The notes below the pieces were generated by a model. That model ran no database searches. It saw nothing but the letters and a program-made list of their open reading frames with translations, and was not told where the DNA came from. This document shows positions 35,088-44,111 of a DNA stretch of 64,000 nt, one piece after another; the first letter of the stretch is position 1; each line of letters opens with the position of its first letter. The DNA is taken from assembly GCA_030765065.1 (NCBI GenBank), contig CM060988.1, positions 177,299,065 to 177,363,064 of the forward strand. The letters run 5' to 3'. Position numbers and translations under genes: made by a program. This DNA is from Deroplatys truncata. Taxonomy: Eukaryota > Arthropoda > Insecta > Mantodea > Mantidae.

Positions 35088-35469
35088 TATGAGGCGGACA
35101 CCCAATCCCCACACAACAGAGTTATTTCGTTCATTTGCCATGAAAAATGATTTAGAAAGCCTTCGTTGAGAATGCCATGTAGTGGAAAATACTGTTCATT
35201 CAGTGATGTTTTAGCTAGTCGATGGGAGAGCCCTTCCAAGTAGGTAGGGTTTTAGCTGCTGAAAGGACATAGTGTTTACTTGGTATGAAGCAAATGATGG
35301 GTAAAGAAGCGCGGTAGTGAAAAACTATTGGCCGTTTTCCACTGTACGCGCCTCGCGCGACACGAGTTCACATACTGTGTATCCCTCCCACTAGCTAAAA
35401 CTTTACCCGAGGGGTAAGCCAATCCACCTAACTAGCTAAAACGTCGCTGAACTGACAGTAGTTGCTGTT

Positions 35470-36377
35470 TAGGCAGTATTTTTAACACTTAAATGATTTC
35501 AGTCTAATTATATAATATATATATAATTCAATAACAGCCCGCCTTAAAGCAATATGTGTTTGTAACAATATATAAAAAGGGTATATTACAATCATTGTAA
35601 ATGTTTATATTATTGCATACATGTTCAATAATGTTATGTGAATACGTAATTTAATAATGTAGGAGCTGTGAGAAATAGGTTAAAAGTTGCTAACAATGAG
35701 GTAACCTTGAGGCAATAATGAGTAAGAAAGTTTAATAATGCTACTAGTCATTATTGGAGCAACAATAATGTACATTTTGAGACAATTTATAAAATAGCTA
35801 ATCAACAACCAGAAAAAGCTTTAGTTAAATGAAGGTATTCTATTGGAGTAGGATTAGCCACTCAGAAACTGAAATAGGGCAAATTGTACAAATTGAGAAG
35901 TCAGTTACTAGCAGACAGCGTTCCTATCCGGACGCGAGATGCGTCGTCGAGAAGTTGAGACGAAAATAGTTTACGTGTTTAAAACGTGCAAGTAAGTAAT
36001 AAAAGAATCTTACAACTCTCTATATCAGTGAAGTGTTATTTAAATCGTGTCAAGAATTAATAAAAAGGAGTGCATTAAAAATTATAATATGTGTAAGCCT
36101 ACATTCTTCAGCCGCACCACGCCTTACAAAGAAATCCATGTCTCTAACAATAATACTGACGCAGCCGAGATAAACATAAATATATAATATTTAAATAAAC
36201 AGTCAAAATTACAAAGTTAATAATTTTTTAAACATTTTTGGGGCGAAGGCTACCGGAAAGTTTTTACCATACGTGCGGTTGCAACTACTTCAAGTTCGGC
36301 TCCCCAACAATCGAAATATAATACACCTTCATCCAACTGGCTTTCCATACGTAACAATACAACAAAATAACTTCTTC
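35470..36377 (+). repeat. Family-B interspersed repeat, copy 2, with 14-bp target duplication
   Basis: It starts AGGCAGTATTTTTAACAC and ends AACTTCTTC. ACAGTAGTTGCTGT is present at 35455-35468 and again at 36378-36391, directly after the element, so this is a genuine insertion unit with a 14-bp target-site duplication. The internal landmarks match the other copies. The long duplication suggests target-primed insertion (a LINE or SINE-like mechanism) rather than LTR integration. Confidence 0.85.
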
Positions 36378-36379
36378 AC

Positions 36380-36500
36380 AGTAGTTGCTGTACTCCAAAG
36401 AGAATGTGTGCAGAATCAAAAGCTGGTTAAATTTTATTCCTAGCAATACACCTGGATGGCCGTGATGTAATACTTAAGCAAACAGCAAAATGTGTCGCAC
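36380..36500 (+). repeat. Short repeat shared with 41195-41310
   Basis: GGTTAAATTTTATTCCTAGC, AATACAC and ACTTAAGCAAACAGCAAAA here correspond to GGTTACATTTTATTCCAAGC, AATATAC and ACTTAAGCAAACAGAAACA at 41249-41300. The family is unknown and non-coding. Confidence 0.5.
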
Positions 36501-36555
36501 ACTATTTTTTGTACGATTTTGTGTTTTATTATTTTCAATTAATAATCAACAAACA

Positions 36556-36955
36556 ATCTGATATATTGCATTCACATGACTTTCTCTACTCACCTTTCTA
36601 CTAATTATTCTACAGAGCTTATTGTATTCGTTAAACCAGATAAACATCAATTCAAATTTATTTACATATTACGTTCAAGAATACAGTATGTAAAGCGGTA
36701 GTCAGAGTTTTAAAAATCGTATCCTATGTTATGCGTTTGAAATTCTATACTCATTGCATGACAAAAAAAAAAAGAAAGAAATAAAGAAAGAAAGAAAAAA
36801 GAACCGAATAAGGATTTACTAGTTGAGAAAAATACCAAATACGAGTATTTGAAAATTCAATCCATAACAAAGAATATCTCGGAAATTCTAAGCGGTACAA
36901 AAGTTTTAATGAACATAAATTGTATGCTTCAATGAGATATACTCTGCTTTTCCTT
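36556..36955 (-). repeat. Family-A repeat, diverged minus fragment
   Basis: It starts CTGATATATTGCATTCACAT followed by GACTTTCTCTACTCAC, the inverted family-A 3' end. An A-rich simple repeat (AAAGAAAGAAATAAAG) has grown inside it near 36770. It is older than the 47-53 kb copies. Confidence 0.55.
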
Positions 36956-37373
36956 CACACTGCTGCCATCGTACGGCGGCTCGCGCGCCGGCCCCGCAGC
37001 TTGCATTCCCGTCGAAACAGTTATAATATCCCCACAACCGCCTCAACCCTCACATTACAATTACAGTGGTAATAAGTACATACCTTATCATAGGATGTGT
37101 GCATACATCCACACATTTTCATTCACATGTGACAAACTGGTGGAGAAATAAATTCGCGAAGCCCTAAAAAGCGAAACGAAAATGGGGGATTAAGGCAAAA
37201 ACGTTGAAAATTCACAACTGACATTTTATTCCTCCCTCAAATAACATCCTACTTTCACCGTAAAATACAGTAATACACACAAAAATTGCTTTACTCACTG
37301 CATGTACGATAATTTTGAAAACACGTACAAAAGATATGCAATGTTGGGTTATTTTTAAAAAATTTATAAAACT
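36956..37373. other. Short GC-rich patch, otherwise nothing recognised
   Basis: At 36965-37020 a GC-rich patch (CGGCGGCTCGCGCGCCGGCC) stands out in AT-rich intron. On the minus strand a short Cys-containing frame is open, but no splice acceptor precedes it, so I do not call an exon. Confidence 0.35.
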
Positions 37374-38393
37374 TGAGGCAATATTTTTAACACTTAAATG
37401 CTTTCAGTCTAATTATATAATATATAAATTCAATAACAGCCCACCTTAAAGCAATATGTGTATGTAACAATATATAAAAAGTGTATATTACAGTCATTGT
37501 ATATGTTTATATTATTGTATCCATGTGTAATAATGTTATCTGAATATATTATGTAATTTAATAATGTAGGAGCTGTGAGAAACAGATCAAAAGTTGCTAA
37601 CAATGAGGTAACGTTGAGGCAATAATGAATTATAAAGTTTAAATGTTACTTGTGATTCTTGGAAGCAATAATGTAATTTTAGTGACAGCTTAAAAAAATT
37701 TCCAATCAACAACCAGAAAAAGCTTTAGTTAAATGAAGGAATTCTATTGGATTAGGAATAGCCAATCAGATACTTGAAACACAGAAATTTACAAGTTTAT
37801 GCGGTTGAAATCAATTCAGTTACCTGCAGACAGTGTTTGTAACCGGATGCGAGATGCGTCCTCGAGAGATTTAATACGTATTCGTGTGAGACGAAAAATA
37901 AGTTTTCGTGTTAAAAAGTGTAATTAATTAATAAAAAGAACCTCACAGCTAGTCTATATCAGTGAAGTGTTATTTAAATCGTGACAAGCATTAATAAATA
38001 TAGTGAAGTAAAGTTATAATCTGTGTAAGCCTACATTCTTGTCGCACCACAACCCTGCCAAGACATCCATGTCCCTAAAATAAATACTGACGCAGCCGAG
38101 GCAAACATAAATATATATTATTTAAAGAAACAGTCAAATTACAAAGTTAATATTTTTTGAACTTGGGGTAAATGCCACTTGAAAGTACACTTGGGGCGAA
38201 ACCTACCGAAACCGGGTACCATACGTGCGGTTGCAAACAAACATCAAGTTCGGCTCCCCAACAGTTGAAATATAATACAACTCCTTCAATACAAACTATC
38301 TCTAATTGACGCCCAAAGCGTGGTGCTAAAAATTCGTAAAAATAATACATCTTCAAACTGGCTTTCCATACGTAGCAGCAACTAACCTTCTTC
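37374..38393 (+). repeat. Family-B interspersed repeat, copy 3
   Basis: It starts TGAGGCAATATTTTTAACAC and ends CTAACCTTCTTC. It includes an inner stretch after AACTCCTTCAATAC that copies 2 and 5 lack in part. The flanks AAATTTATAAAACT (left) and AAAATGATAAAATT (right) are similar and may be a diverged target duplication. Confidence 0.8.
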
Positions 38394-38715
38394 AAAATGA
38401 TAAAATTAAAGGTCTGAAAAACCAAAAAAAACACGTAGACTGTATTACCATTTGTTTTTATGTCCAAAAAATTAGATGTCCCCTCCGTTAATTTGGCTGC
38501 TAGAAGTTTATACAGTGCAGATGAATACTTTGAGTAACTGTACATCGGTTCTCGCATACATACAGGCATACGGTGGGATTCAAACCCGCAGTATATCAGA
38601 CAAGAAGCACCAAAGGTGGCCAAAGAACCGTTTAACCAGTATCTTGCAATGAGGGTTGGGGTTGCCTATATGTAAAACCTGTACGGCGCGGCGTGGCCAC
38701 CTATTAATAACTTAC

Positions 38716-38966
38716 GTGACGTTCTCGGGAGAATGGGTGCTGGGCTCAAGGGTTGTGGGGGTGGTCGGTGCCGTGACGGGAGGGGGGCGATTGCTGGCCA
38801 ACAGGCGATGCTCCTGTTCACGCCGTTCCTCTTCTATCTCGGCCTCGATGTCGTTATTATTCATGACGTCGATCGTGTTGTGTGCTATGTGCTCCATCCG
38901 CAGTACCTCGTACTGTCTCTCGTCCTCGCTGTGGTGGAACACCTCGCTCAGTTCGTACTCCTTCAC
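38716..38966 (-). CDS. Internal exon of the TSP1-domain gene (acidic segment)
   Basis: The acceptor ...GTATTGTTGCAG ends at 38967. The donor GTAAGT lies at 38715-38710. The 251-nt exon is open throughout in phase 0 at its start and ends with the first two bases of an ACA Thr codon completed by the exon at 33485. It encodes VKEYELSEVFHHSEDERQYE, RMEHIAHNTIDVMNNND, an acidic and possibly helical EAEIEEERREQEHRLL run, and a Pro/Thr-rich PPPVTAPTTPTTLEPSTHSP tail likely to be O-glycosylated. No known domain was recognised. The preceding exon was not found upstream in this window. The intron to the next exon is 5.2 kb and holds a mariner and two family-B repeats. Plus-strand frames here are shadows. 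Confidence 0.85.
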
Positions 38967-38975
38967 CTGCAACAA

Positions 38976-39225
38976 TACAAGCACACTCTTCATCACCTTC
39001 TCTACCCACTCTTCTGCAAACTATTCTTACGAAACCTCATTTTTCTGCCCACTTCATATTAAGAGCACAAGGGGGATAAAGAAGGCTCAAGGGATAGTCA
39101 ATTGCTTAAAAAGCGGGTTGCTATATGCTGACTTTGAAATTTCAAACTGTTTCCATGACATCAAGAGAATCAAATGGTAACTTAGCACTTCAACAATTTG
39201 AAAATTAAAACCATTAACAATCTTA
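38976..39225 (-). repeat. Family-A repeat fragment abutting a splice acceptor
   Basis: TTCTCTACCCACTCTTCTGC, AAACTATTCTTACGAAA, GGGATAGTCAATTG and TTCCATGACATC follow the minus-strand family-A order. Its 3' end falls within about 10 bp of the exon at 38716-38966. In gene orientation, GTAGAGAAGGTGATGAAGAG followed by TGTGC parallels the family end GTAGAGAAAGTCATGTGAG then TGTAAC. Confidence 0.6.
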
Positions 39226-39567
39226 AAAATTACAATTGATAATTCCTTCACCATTGAGAAGTCCTATTATTTCTGATGGGCATGAACTATAAAACATCTT
39301 AACTTCAATTCATAAGTTACTAAACGACTAAAAAGTAGAGTAGTGTGGTGTATTTATTAGTCTTAAATATTTTACATGTTCAAACTCATACATCGCAGGG
39401 GTCAGGTAGAGCGTACGTGCTTATATAATACACTGTAGTTCATATTTTTCAGACTATATTCATCATACTGAACTTTAAAGTCAATAATATTTACAAGAAA
39501 AGAAAGAAAAACAGATAAACTAACAAAAATTACACAAACAAAACAGACCAGAAGAGAAAAAAATTAT

Positions 39568-39954
39568 TTACAAGCATACGAGTTTATTTACAAAACAAAT
39601 ACTCGCCCCTAAACCACTAACCTTCTCCCTCCTACCCTTGACCCTCTTCGTTAAACTCCTATCTGAGCTGCATAACCTTTTGTAAAAATGTACCAATTGC
39701 TTCCCTCCCCCCTTTCCAGCCAGCAAGGTCCAACAAGCTTGTAACCCTCTCCTTGAGTTAACAAAGGAGCCTGGCAGATATTTTCTCTTCAACTGTTCTG
39801 TCTTAGTACAATGGACCAGAATATGAACCCAAGTTTCTTCCTCTCTACACCAAGGACAGATTTTTACGCCTTCTTCGTTAATAAATTCGATCGCTCGCCA
39901 CGATTCCTGTCTGAGCCAAGCAAGCCCTTGATTGCTGGCTCTATTTCTGGACAA
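39568..39954 (-). pseudogene. C-terminal tail of a non-LTR retrotransposon protein
   Basis: The 128-codon minus-strand frame includes ICPWCREEETWVHILVHC, a CxxC...H...C zinc-knuckle of the kind found after the reverse transcriptase domain in several non-LTR retrotransposons, and then TEQLKRKYLPG. The frame begins five bases from the Tc1 element at 39959, so the rest was either cut off by that insertion or never present. No reverse transcriptase catalytic motif is in reach. The family identification rests on the knuckle alone. Confidence 0.5.
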
Positions 39955-39958
39955 AATA

Positions 39959-41159
39959 CATTATGTGATCATCTTAGGTGCATTGTGCTGCCACCTACTG
40001 CCTGGTACTCATTATCCGTGAACTCAGTAGTCATTAGACATCGTGAAACAGCAGAATGGGACGCCCCGTGGAACTCATGGACTTCGAACGTGGTCAGCTG
40101 ATTGGGTGTCACTTGTGTTAGAAGTCTGTACGCGAGATTCCCACACTCTTAAACATCCTTAGGTCCACAGTTTCTGATGTGATAGTGAAGTGGAAACGTG
40201 AAGGGACATGTACAGCACAAAAGCGTACAGGCCGACCTCGTCTGTTGACTGACAGAGACCGCCGACATTTGAAGAGGGTCGTAAAGAGGAATAGGCAGAC
40301 ATCTATCCAGACCATCACACAGGAATTCCAAACTGCATCAGGATCCACTCCAAGTACTATGGCAGTTAGGCGTGAGGTGAGAAACCTTGGATTCCATGAT
40401 CGAGCGGCTGCTCATAAGCTACACATCATGCAGGAAAATGCCAAACGACACCTCGCAAGGTGTAAGGAGCGTCAACATTACACGATTGAGCAGTGGAAAA
40501 ACGTGTGGAGTGAGGAATCACGGTACACAATGTGGCGATTCGATGGTAGGGTATAAGTATGGCGAATGTCCAGTGAACGTCATCTGTCAGCGTGTGTAGT
40601 GCCAATAGTGAAATTCGGAGGTGGTGGTGGTGTATAGTGTGGTCGTGTTTTTCCTGGAGGGGGCTTGCACCCCTTGTTGTTTTGCGTGGCACGATCACAG
40701 CGCAGACCTACATTGATATTTTAAGCACGTTCTTGCTTCCCACTGTTGAAGAGCAATTCGGGGATGGTGATTGCATCTTTCAACACGATCGAGCACCTGT
40801 TCATACTGTGGCGGGGTGGTTACACGACAATAACATCCCTGTAATGGACTGGCCTGCACAAAGTCCTGACTTGAATCCTATAGAACACCTTTGGTATGTT
40901 TTGGAACGCCGACTTCGTGCCAGGCCTTACCGACCTACATCGATATCTCTCCTCAGTTCCGCACTCGGTGAAGAATGGGCTGCCATTCCCCAAGAAACCT
41001 TCCAGCACCTGATTGAAAGTATGCCTGCGAGAGTGTACGCTGTCATCAAGGCTAAGGGTGGGCCAACACAATATTGACTTCTAGCATTACCGATGGAGGA
41101 CGCCACGAACTTGTACGTCATTTTCAGCCAGGTGTCCGGATACTTTTGATCACGTAGTG
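39959..41159 (+). mobile_element. Tc1-like transposon (copy 2 of 3), damaged left end
   Basis: The right end is the family terminus inverted (CACTACGTGATCAAAAGTAT, then CCGGACACC). The left end starts CATTATGTGATCA but then jumps directly to TCTTAGGTGCATTGTGCTGC, so about 37 bp of the terminal repeat present in copy 1 (the AAAGTATTCGGACACC part) is missing. TA is present on the left (39957-39958) only. Length 1,201 bp. Confidence 0.88.
40055..41077 (+). pseudogene. Tc1-like transposase, best-preserved copy
   Basis: The segment 40179-40556 reads [20 protein letters not shown] (GRPR linker), then HYTIEQWKNVWSEESRYTMW, where the first catalytic Asp (SDESR in copy 3) is Glu, and then a stop. The segment 40592-41077 reads VWSCFSWRGLAPLVVL, FQHDRAPVHTVAGWL (second Asp) and PAQSPDLNPIEHLWYVLERR with the catalytic Glu, giving DD34E spacing. 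It ends near KAKGGPTQY and a TGA. Only a stop and one or two indels separate the segments, but the lost first Asp would abolish catalysis. Confidence 0.85.
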
Positions 41160-41930
41160 ATTCTATACCGCATTTCAGTGAGGATTCCAGAAAAGGAGCA
41201 AAGTTTTGTGCTCCACAGAGAATGCCTGTAAAAACAAAAGTCGGTTACATTTTATTCCAAGCAATATACATAGCAACACTTAAGCAAACAGAAACATAGG
41301 TGTTTCGATATACAGGCTGAAAGCATTCTTTCTAATATGTATACTTCATTGGGGTATTACAAACAAACAAATATAATAGCATTTTGTTCTGTGATCAGCC
41401 GTTTTCGAAACAAATTGTTTTTCCAAGGTAGATGGTTTACTGCAGATGATAGTTTGTTACTTTAAGATGGGTAGAGTAACCCATTTCTGAACTAGCTTCG
41501 GTAGTAACTATGTGACATCATGTAGGGTTTTGAAATAATCATTTTCCGAACACCGTTTTGCAGACGTAGTGTGGTTGGAGGCATAGGCAACGTTGCTAGG
41601 TAATATAGATCTGTGTGAGAACTGGCTCCAGGATGTAACAATACAGCATACCTGAACTGGGATGTGGGGGGGACTAATGGTTTTGTTTACCAGATGACCC
41701 TTAATCCAAACACGACGAAAGATTAATGTAATGTTTTGGCGAAATAAGTACAACTTGGTAGCTACTGGCCTACACTAACAGTATAGAAGTAATGCCTTCA
41801 TTGCCCAATAAGTGTTTCGGGGTGCTGACTGAAAACTACACCATGTTTATGTTTACTCCAATAAAAGTTGAGCCATTATTGAAACTCTCGGGTTTAGAAA
41901 TAAAAGAAGCCGAAGTGTGTTTAATGGATA
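41160..41930. other. No gene recognised; short shared repeat at 41195-41310
   Basis: This carries the second copy of the short repeat described at 36380-36500. The rest shows no supported ORF or element. Confidence 0.4.
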
Positions 41931-41937
41931 ATCATGC

Positions 41938-42365
41938 GTAAACTTCAGGAAATATACAGCCAGTACACGAAGGAGGCCGAGCACGAAAAACTGTCGTCGC
42001 AGAGGAAGCATTTATAAACCCAGCAGCAGTAGTCGGGGAATAGCTCGCAAGCTCGGCGCGTCACATTGGTTTGTATTCAAGACGACGAAAGAACAGTTAT
42101 TGCGACCGTATCATATCCAATGGGTACAGTGTCTTACGGCAGTGCGCCTAGGCTACTTTCGTCAACTGGTTCCTAGAACAAGGTGCAGATATGCCACAAT
42201 TAATTATCGCAACAGTCGAAGCTTTCATTACAAAAATGGCAGTTTCAATTATCATAACACCCATACATGGGCGGAAGAAAACCCTCACAGCATCAGGGAG
42301 CATCATTTTCAATAAAGATTTGCTGTGAACGTATGGGCAGGAATATACCAAACGTTTATCTACAC
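41938..42365 (+). pseudogene. Degenerate DDE transposase fragment
   Basis: Across two frames the order is SSSRGIARKLGASHWFVFKT (HTH-like), LLRPYHIQWVQCLTAV, YHNTHTWAEENPHSIREHHF and FAVNVWAG. The HIQ.VQ, W..ENPH and VNVWAGI blocks are typical of a widespread arthropod Tc1/mariner-superfamily transposase group. The D-containing C-terminal half is absent. It may be of the same group as the fragment at 9040-9282, which carries the complementary C-terminal part, but no overlap exists to test this. Confidence 0.6.
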
Positions 42366-42369
42366 CCAT

Positions 42370-43139
42370 GAACCACGCGCCAGCGAGCGAAAGTGAAGCC
42401 TTTTACGCACTGACCTACTTCTGGTTTTGAAAGGGATTTTGCAAGCCCCGCTCCTAGCTATGTTCGGCTACCGCGCGCTGTAACGTTGCTAACGTGTGCG
42501 TTTTATGTTATCGAAAAGTCTAAAATATTTCCGCAGAAAATGTCAGAGAAAAAACTTAAAGATACAAAATATTTTCCAAATAATGAGATCTATAACTGGT
42601 TAAACCTAGTGTACAATCGGTATACACATATTTGTTTAATTGCCCTTTATCAAATACTGCAGAAGTGTTTATAATGAAACAGCGTCAAAACCCCTGAACA
42701 ACCTTATTCCAGTTCTATAGATGTATGCACTGAAGTTTCTGGATATCAAAAGCTTTTAATAATCCTCTTGTAAGAAAGTTTGCTTTATTTTCATTGTACT
42801 TATGTTGTGATCAATTTCGTTAGCAGAATATGTTAAATAATTGTATAAAGAGAGAAAATTGATAAAATTTGAAATACGTGAACGATACTTTATACTAACA
42901 ATTGAAAAGACTATTTTTCTCGATTGTCGCAGACCAAGTGACTTTTCAAAGGAAGTTAACTTGGAGGCCTGGGAGTGCAGAATCTACACATTTACCAGCT
43001 TCACCTCTATTTCGTTGTATATGAAAAGGCTTTCTATATTATGTGAAAAAATATAGTTTTTAAACTGGGTGCCAATCAAGAAGACGATTGACAGTTACTA
43101 ACCACGTGGCAGAAAGCTTTAAATGAATGGGAGGGGATG
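42370..43139. other. No recognisable feature
   Basis: AT-rich; no exon or known repeat recognised. Confidence 0.35.
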
Positions 43140-43153
43140 AATACGTCACAGCG

Positions 43154-43167
43154 GTCGTCATAGCAAC
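43154..43167 (+). promoter_or_regulatory. RFX X-box match
   Basis: GTCGTCATAGCAAC fits the RFX consensus GTHNYYATRRNAAC at every position. RFX factors drive ciliary genes in animals; in insects the targets are chiefly in ciliated sensory neurons. The site lies about 350 bp upstream of the short poly-Gln ORF. Confidence 0.5.
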
Positions 43168-43195
43168 CATTAGAAGGACCAATTAGAACTAAGAC

Positions 43196-43209
43196 GTTTC
43201 TATAGCAAC
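43196..43209 (+). promoter_or_regulatory. Second RFX X-box match
   Basis: GTTTCTATAGCAAC also fits GTHNYYATRRNAAC at every position. It is 42 bp downstream of the first in the same orientation, about four helical turns. A TATA-like GTTATAAACA follows at 43322. Confidence 0.5.
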
Positions 43210-43506
43210 GATAGACGCAAATGCGTTGTTGCGATATCGTAACACGTGATTGGCATGACGTGCCGGGCGAGCGACCGTTGCAGTAACATGAACTGAAGTC
43301 TTATTTTCTGCTGTGGCTGCAGTTATAAACAATTCCTCCTTTTAGCCCCAGCTTGCTTGTGTGTTTGTATCAGTTTAGAGATAGCCTGCGTACTGAAACG
43401 TTCTTTTGCGTCGTCGTATGTGTATGGTATTTCCCTTGTGTTACGTGTATTTGTGCGTGTGTGTGTTGTGTGAGCATTTATAATTGTGTTTAATGGATAT
43501 TTAACA

Positions 43507-43638
43507 ATGTCCAAAAATAGTGACAAAGACAGCGTAGCCAAAGAAAAACTGGGCGCACTTGGGAACCGAATAAGTCTATCAAGCGAGCAGCAGCAGCAAC
43601 AACAACAGCGAATCAGTGGCATTTTTTCATTAGAATAA
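43507..43638 (+). CDS. Possible short ORF or first exon with a poly-Gln run
   Basis: ATG in a fair context (AACAATGTCC) opens 43 codons: MSKNSDKDSVAKEKLGALGN, RISLSSE, seven Gln, RISGIFSLE, then TAA. No domain was recognised. A donor-like CAG/GTATGT lies just after the stop (43655/43656). Alternatively this is an upstream ORF in the 5' leader of a gene that starts in the next exon. The antisense Cys-rich frame is a shadow of the Gln codons. Confidence 0.3.
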   Translation: MSKNSDKDSVAKEKLGALGNRISLSSEQQQQQQQRISGIFSLE

Positions 43639-43785
43639 GCATCAATATTTCACAGGTATGTTTCTTCTGTTAACGCAGATCTTTACACTGATATATTCTT
43701 GCATGATTTATCCTCTGCACGTAGATTCATTATTTTACAATTGTCTTCGTATAAGAATATAAATAGTATTCGCTCTACAATGCAG

Positions 43786-43890
43786 GCGCAACCCAGTCTC
43801 CTTCGACACCCTCTCCACGTGGTCGCGATGAGCGACAACGTCGCCTCTCTCGCTCCGCGAAATGTCAATCACCTTCTTGATTGGCGCCAG
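43786..43890 (+). CDS. Possible small second exon, 105 nt
   Basis: It is bounded by the acceptor CTCTACAATGCAG and a donor-like CAG/GTATAG. The length is a multiple of three, and one frame is open across it, with an internal Met in good context: MSDNVASLAPRNVNHLLDWR. With the donor at 43655 the intron would be 130 bp. Another frame reads TQSPSTPSPRGRDERQRRLS but stops before the donor. No family was recognised, and downstream exons were not identified. Confidence 0.25.
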
Positions 43891-44111
43891 GTATAGATTA
43901 TTTATTTAATATATCTGACCTTACAAATAAAGGTTTGCCATTGGATGCAGAATAACCAACAACTTATTTTTTCGGTTAAAGTAAACAAACATGGAAAGAT
44001 GATAGTTACAAGAAATGCAAACAAATGATTAGAAGAAGAAAATAGAATTGGAATATTTTTATATTAAAAAATAAATAACACGAAAATTGTGATTTTCTCT
44101 TTCATTCACTT

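Noticed and set aside
36965-37020. Cys-containing alternative exon in the GC-rich patch
   Set aside because: The short minus-strand frame is open, but no AG acceptor with a pyrimidine tract precedes it.
38147-38623. 158-codon minus-strand frame
   Set aside because: It runs across the end of family-B copy 3 and adjoining DNA, with no domain.
38560-38640. Another SINE on the minus strand
   Set aside because: Only a B-box-like GGGTTTGAATCCCACC is visible; no A box or family body could be matched.
38656-39180. 174- and 109-codon plus-strand frames
   Set aside because: They are antisense shadows of the coding exon at 38716-38966 continued into a family-A fragment.
43323-43622. 99-codon minus-strand frame with a poly-Cys run
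   Set aside because: The Cys run is the antisense of CAG/CAA Gln codons; the plus strand offers the better start context.
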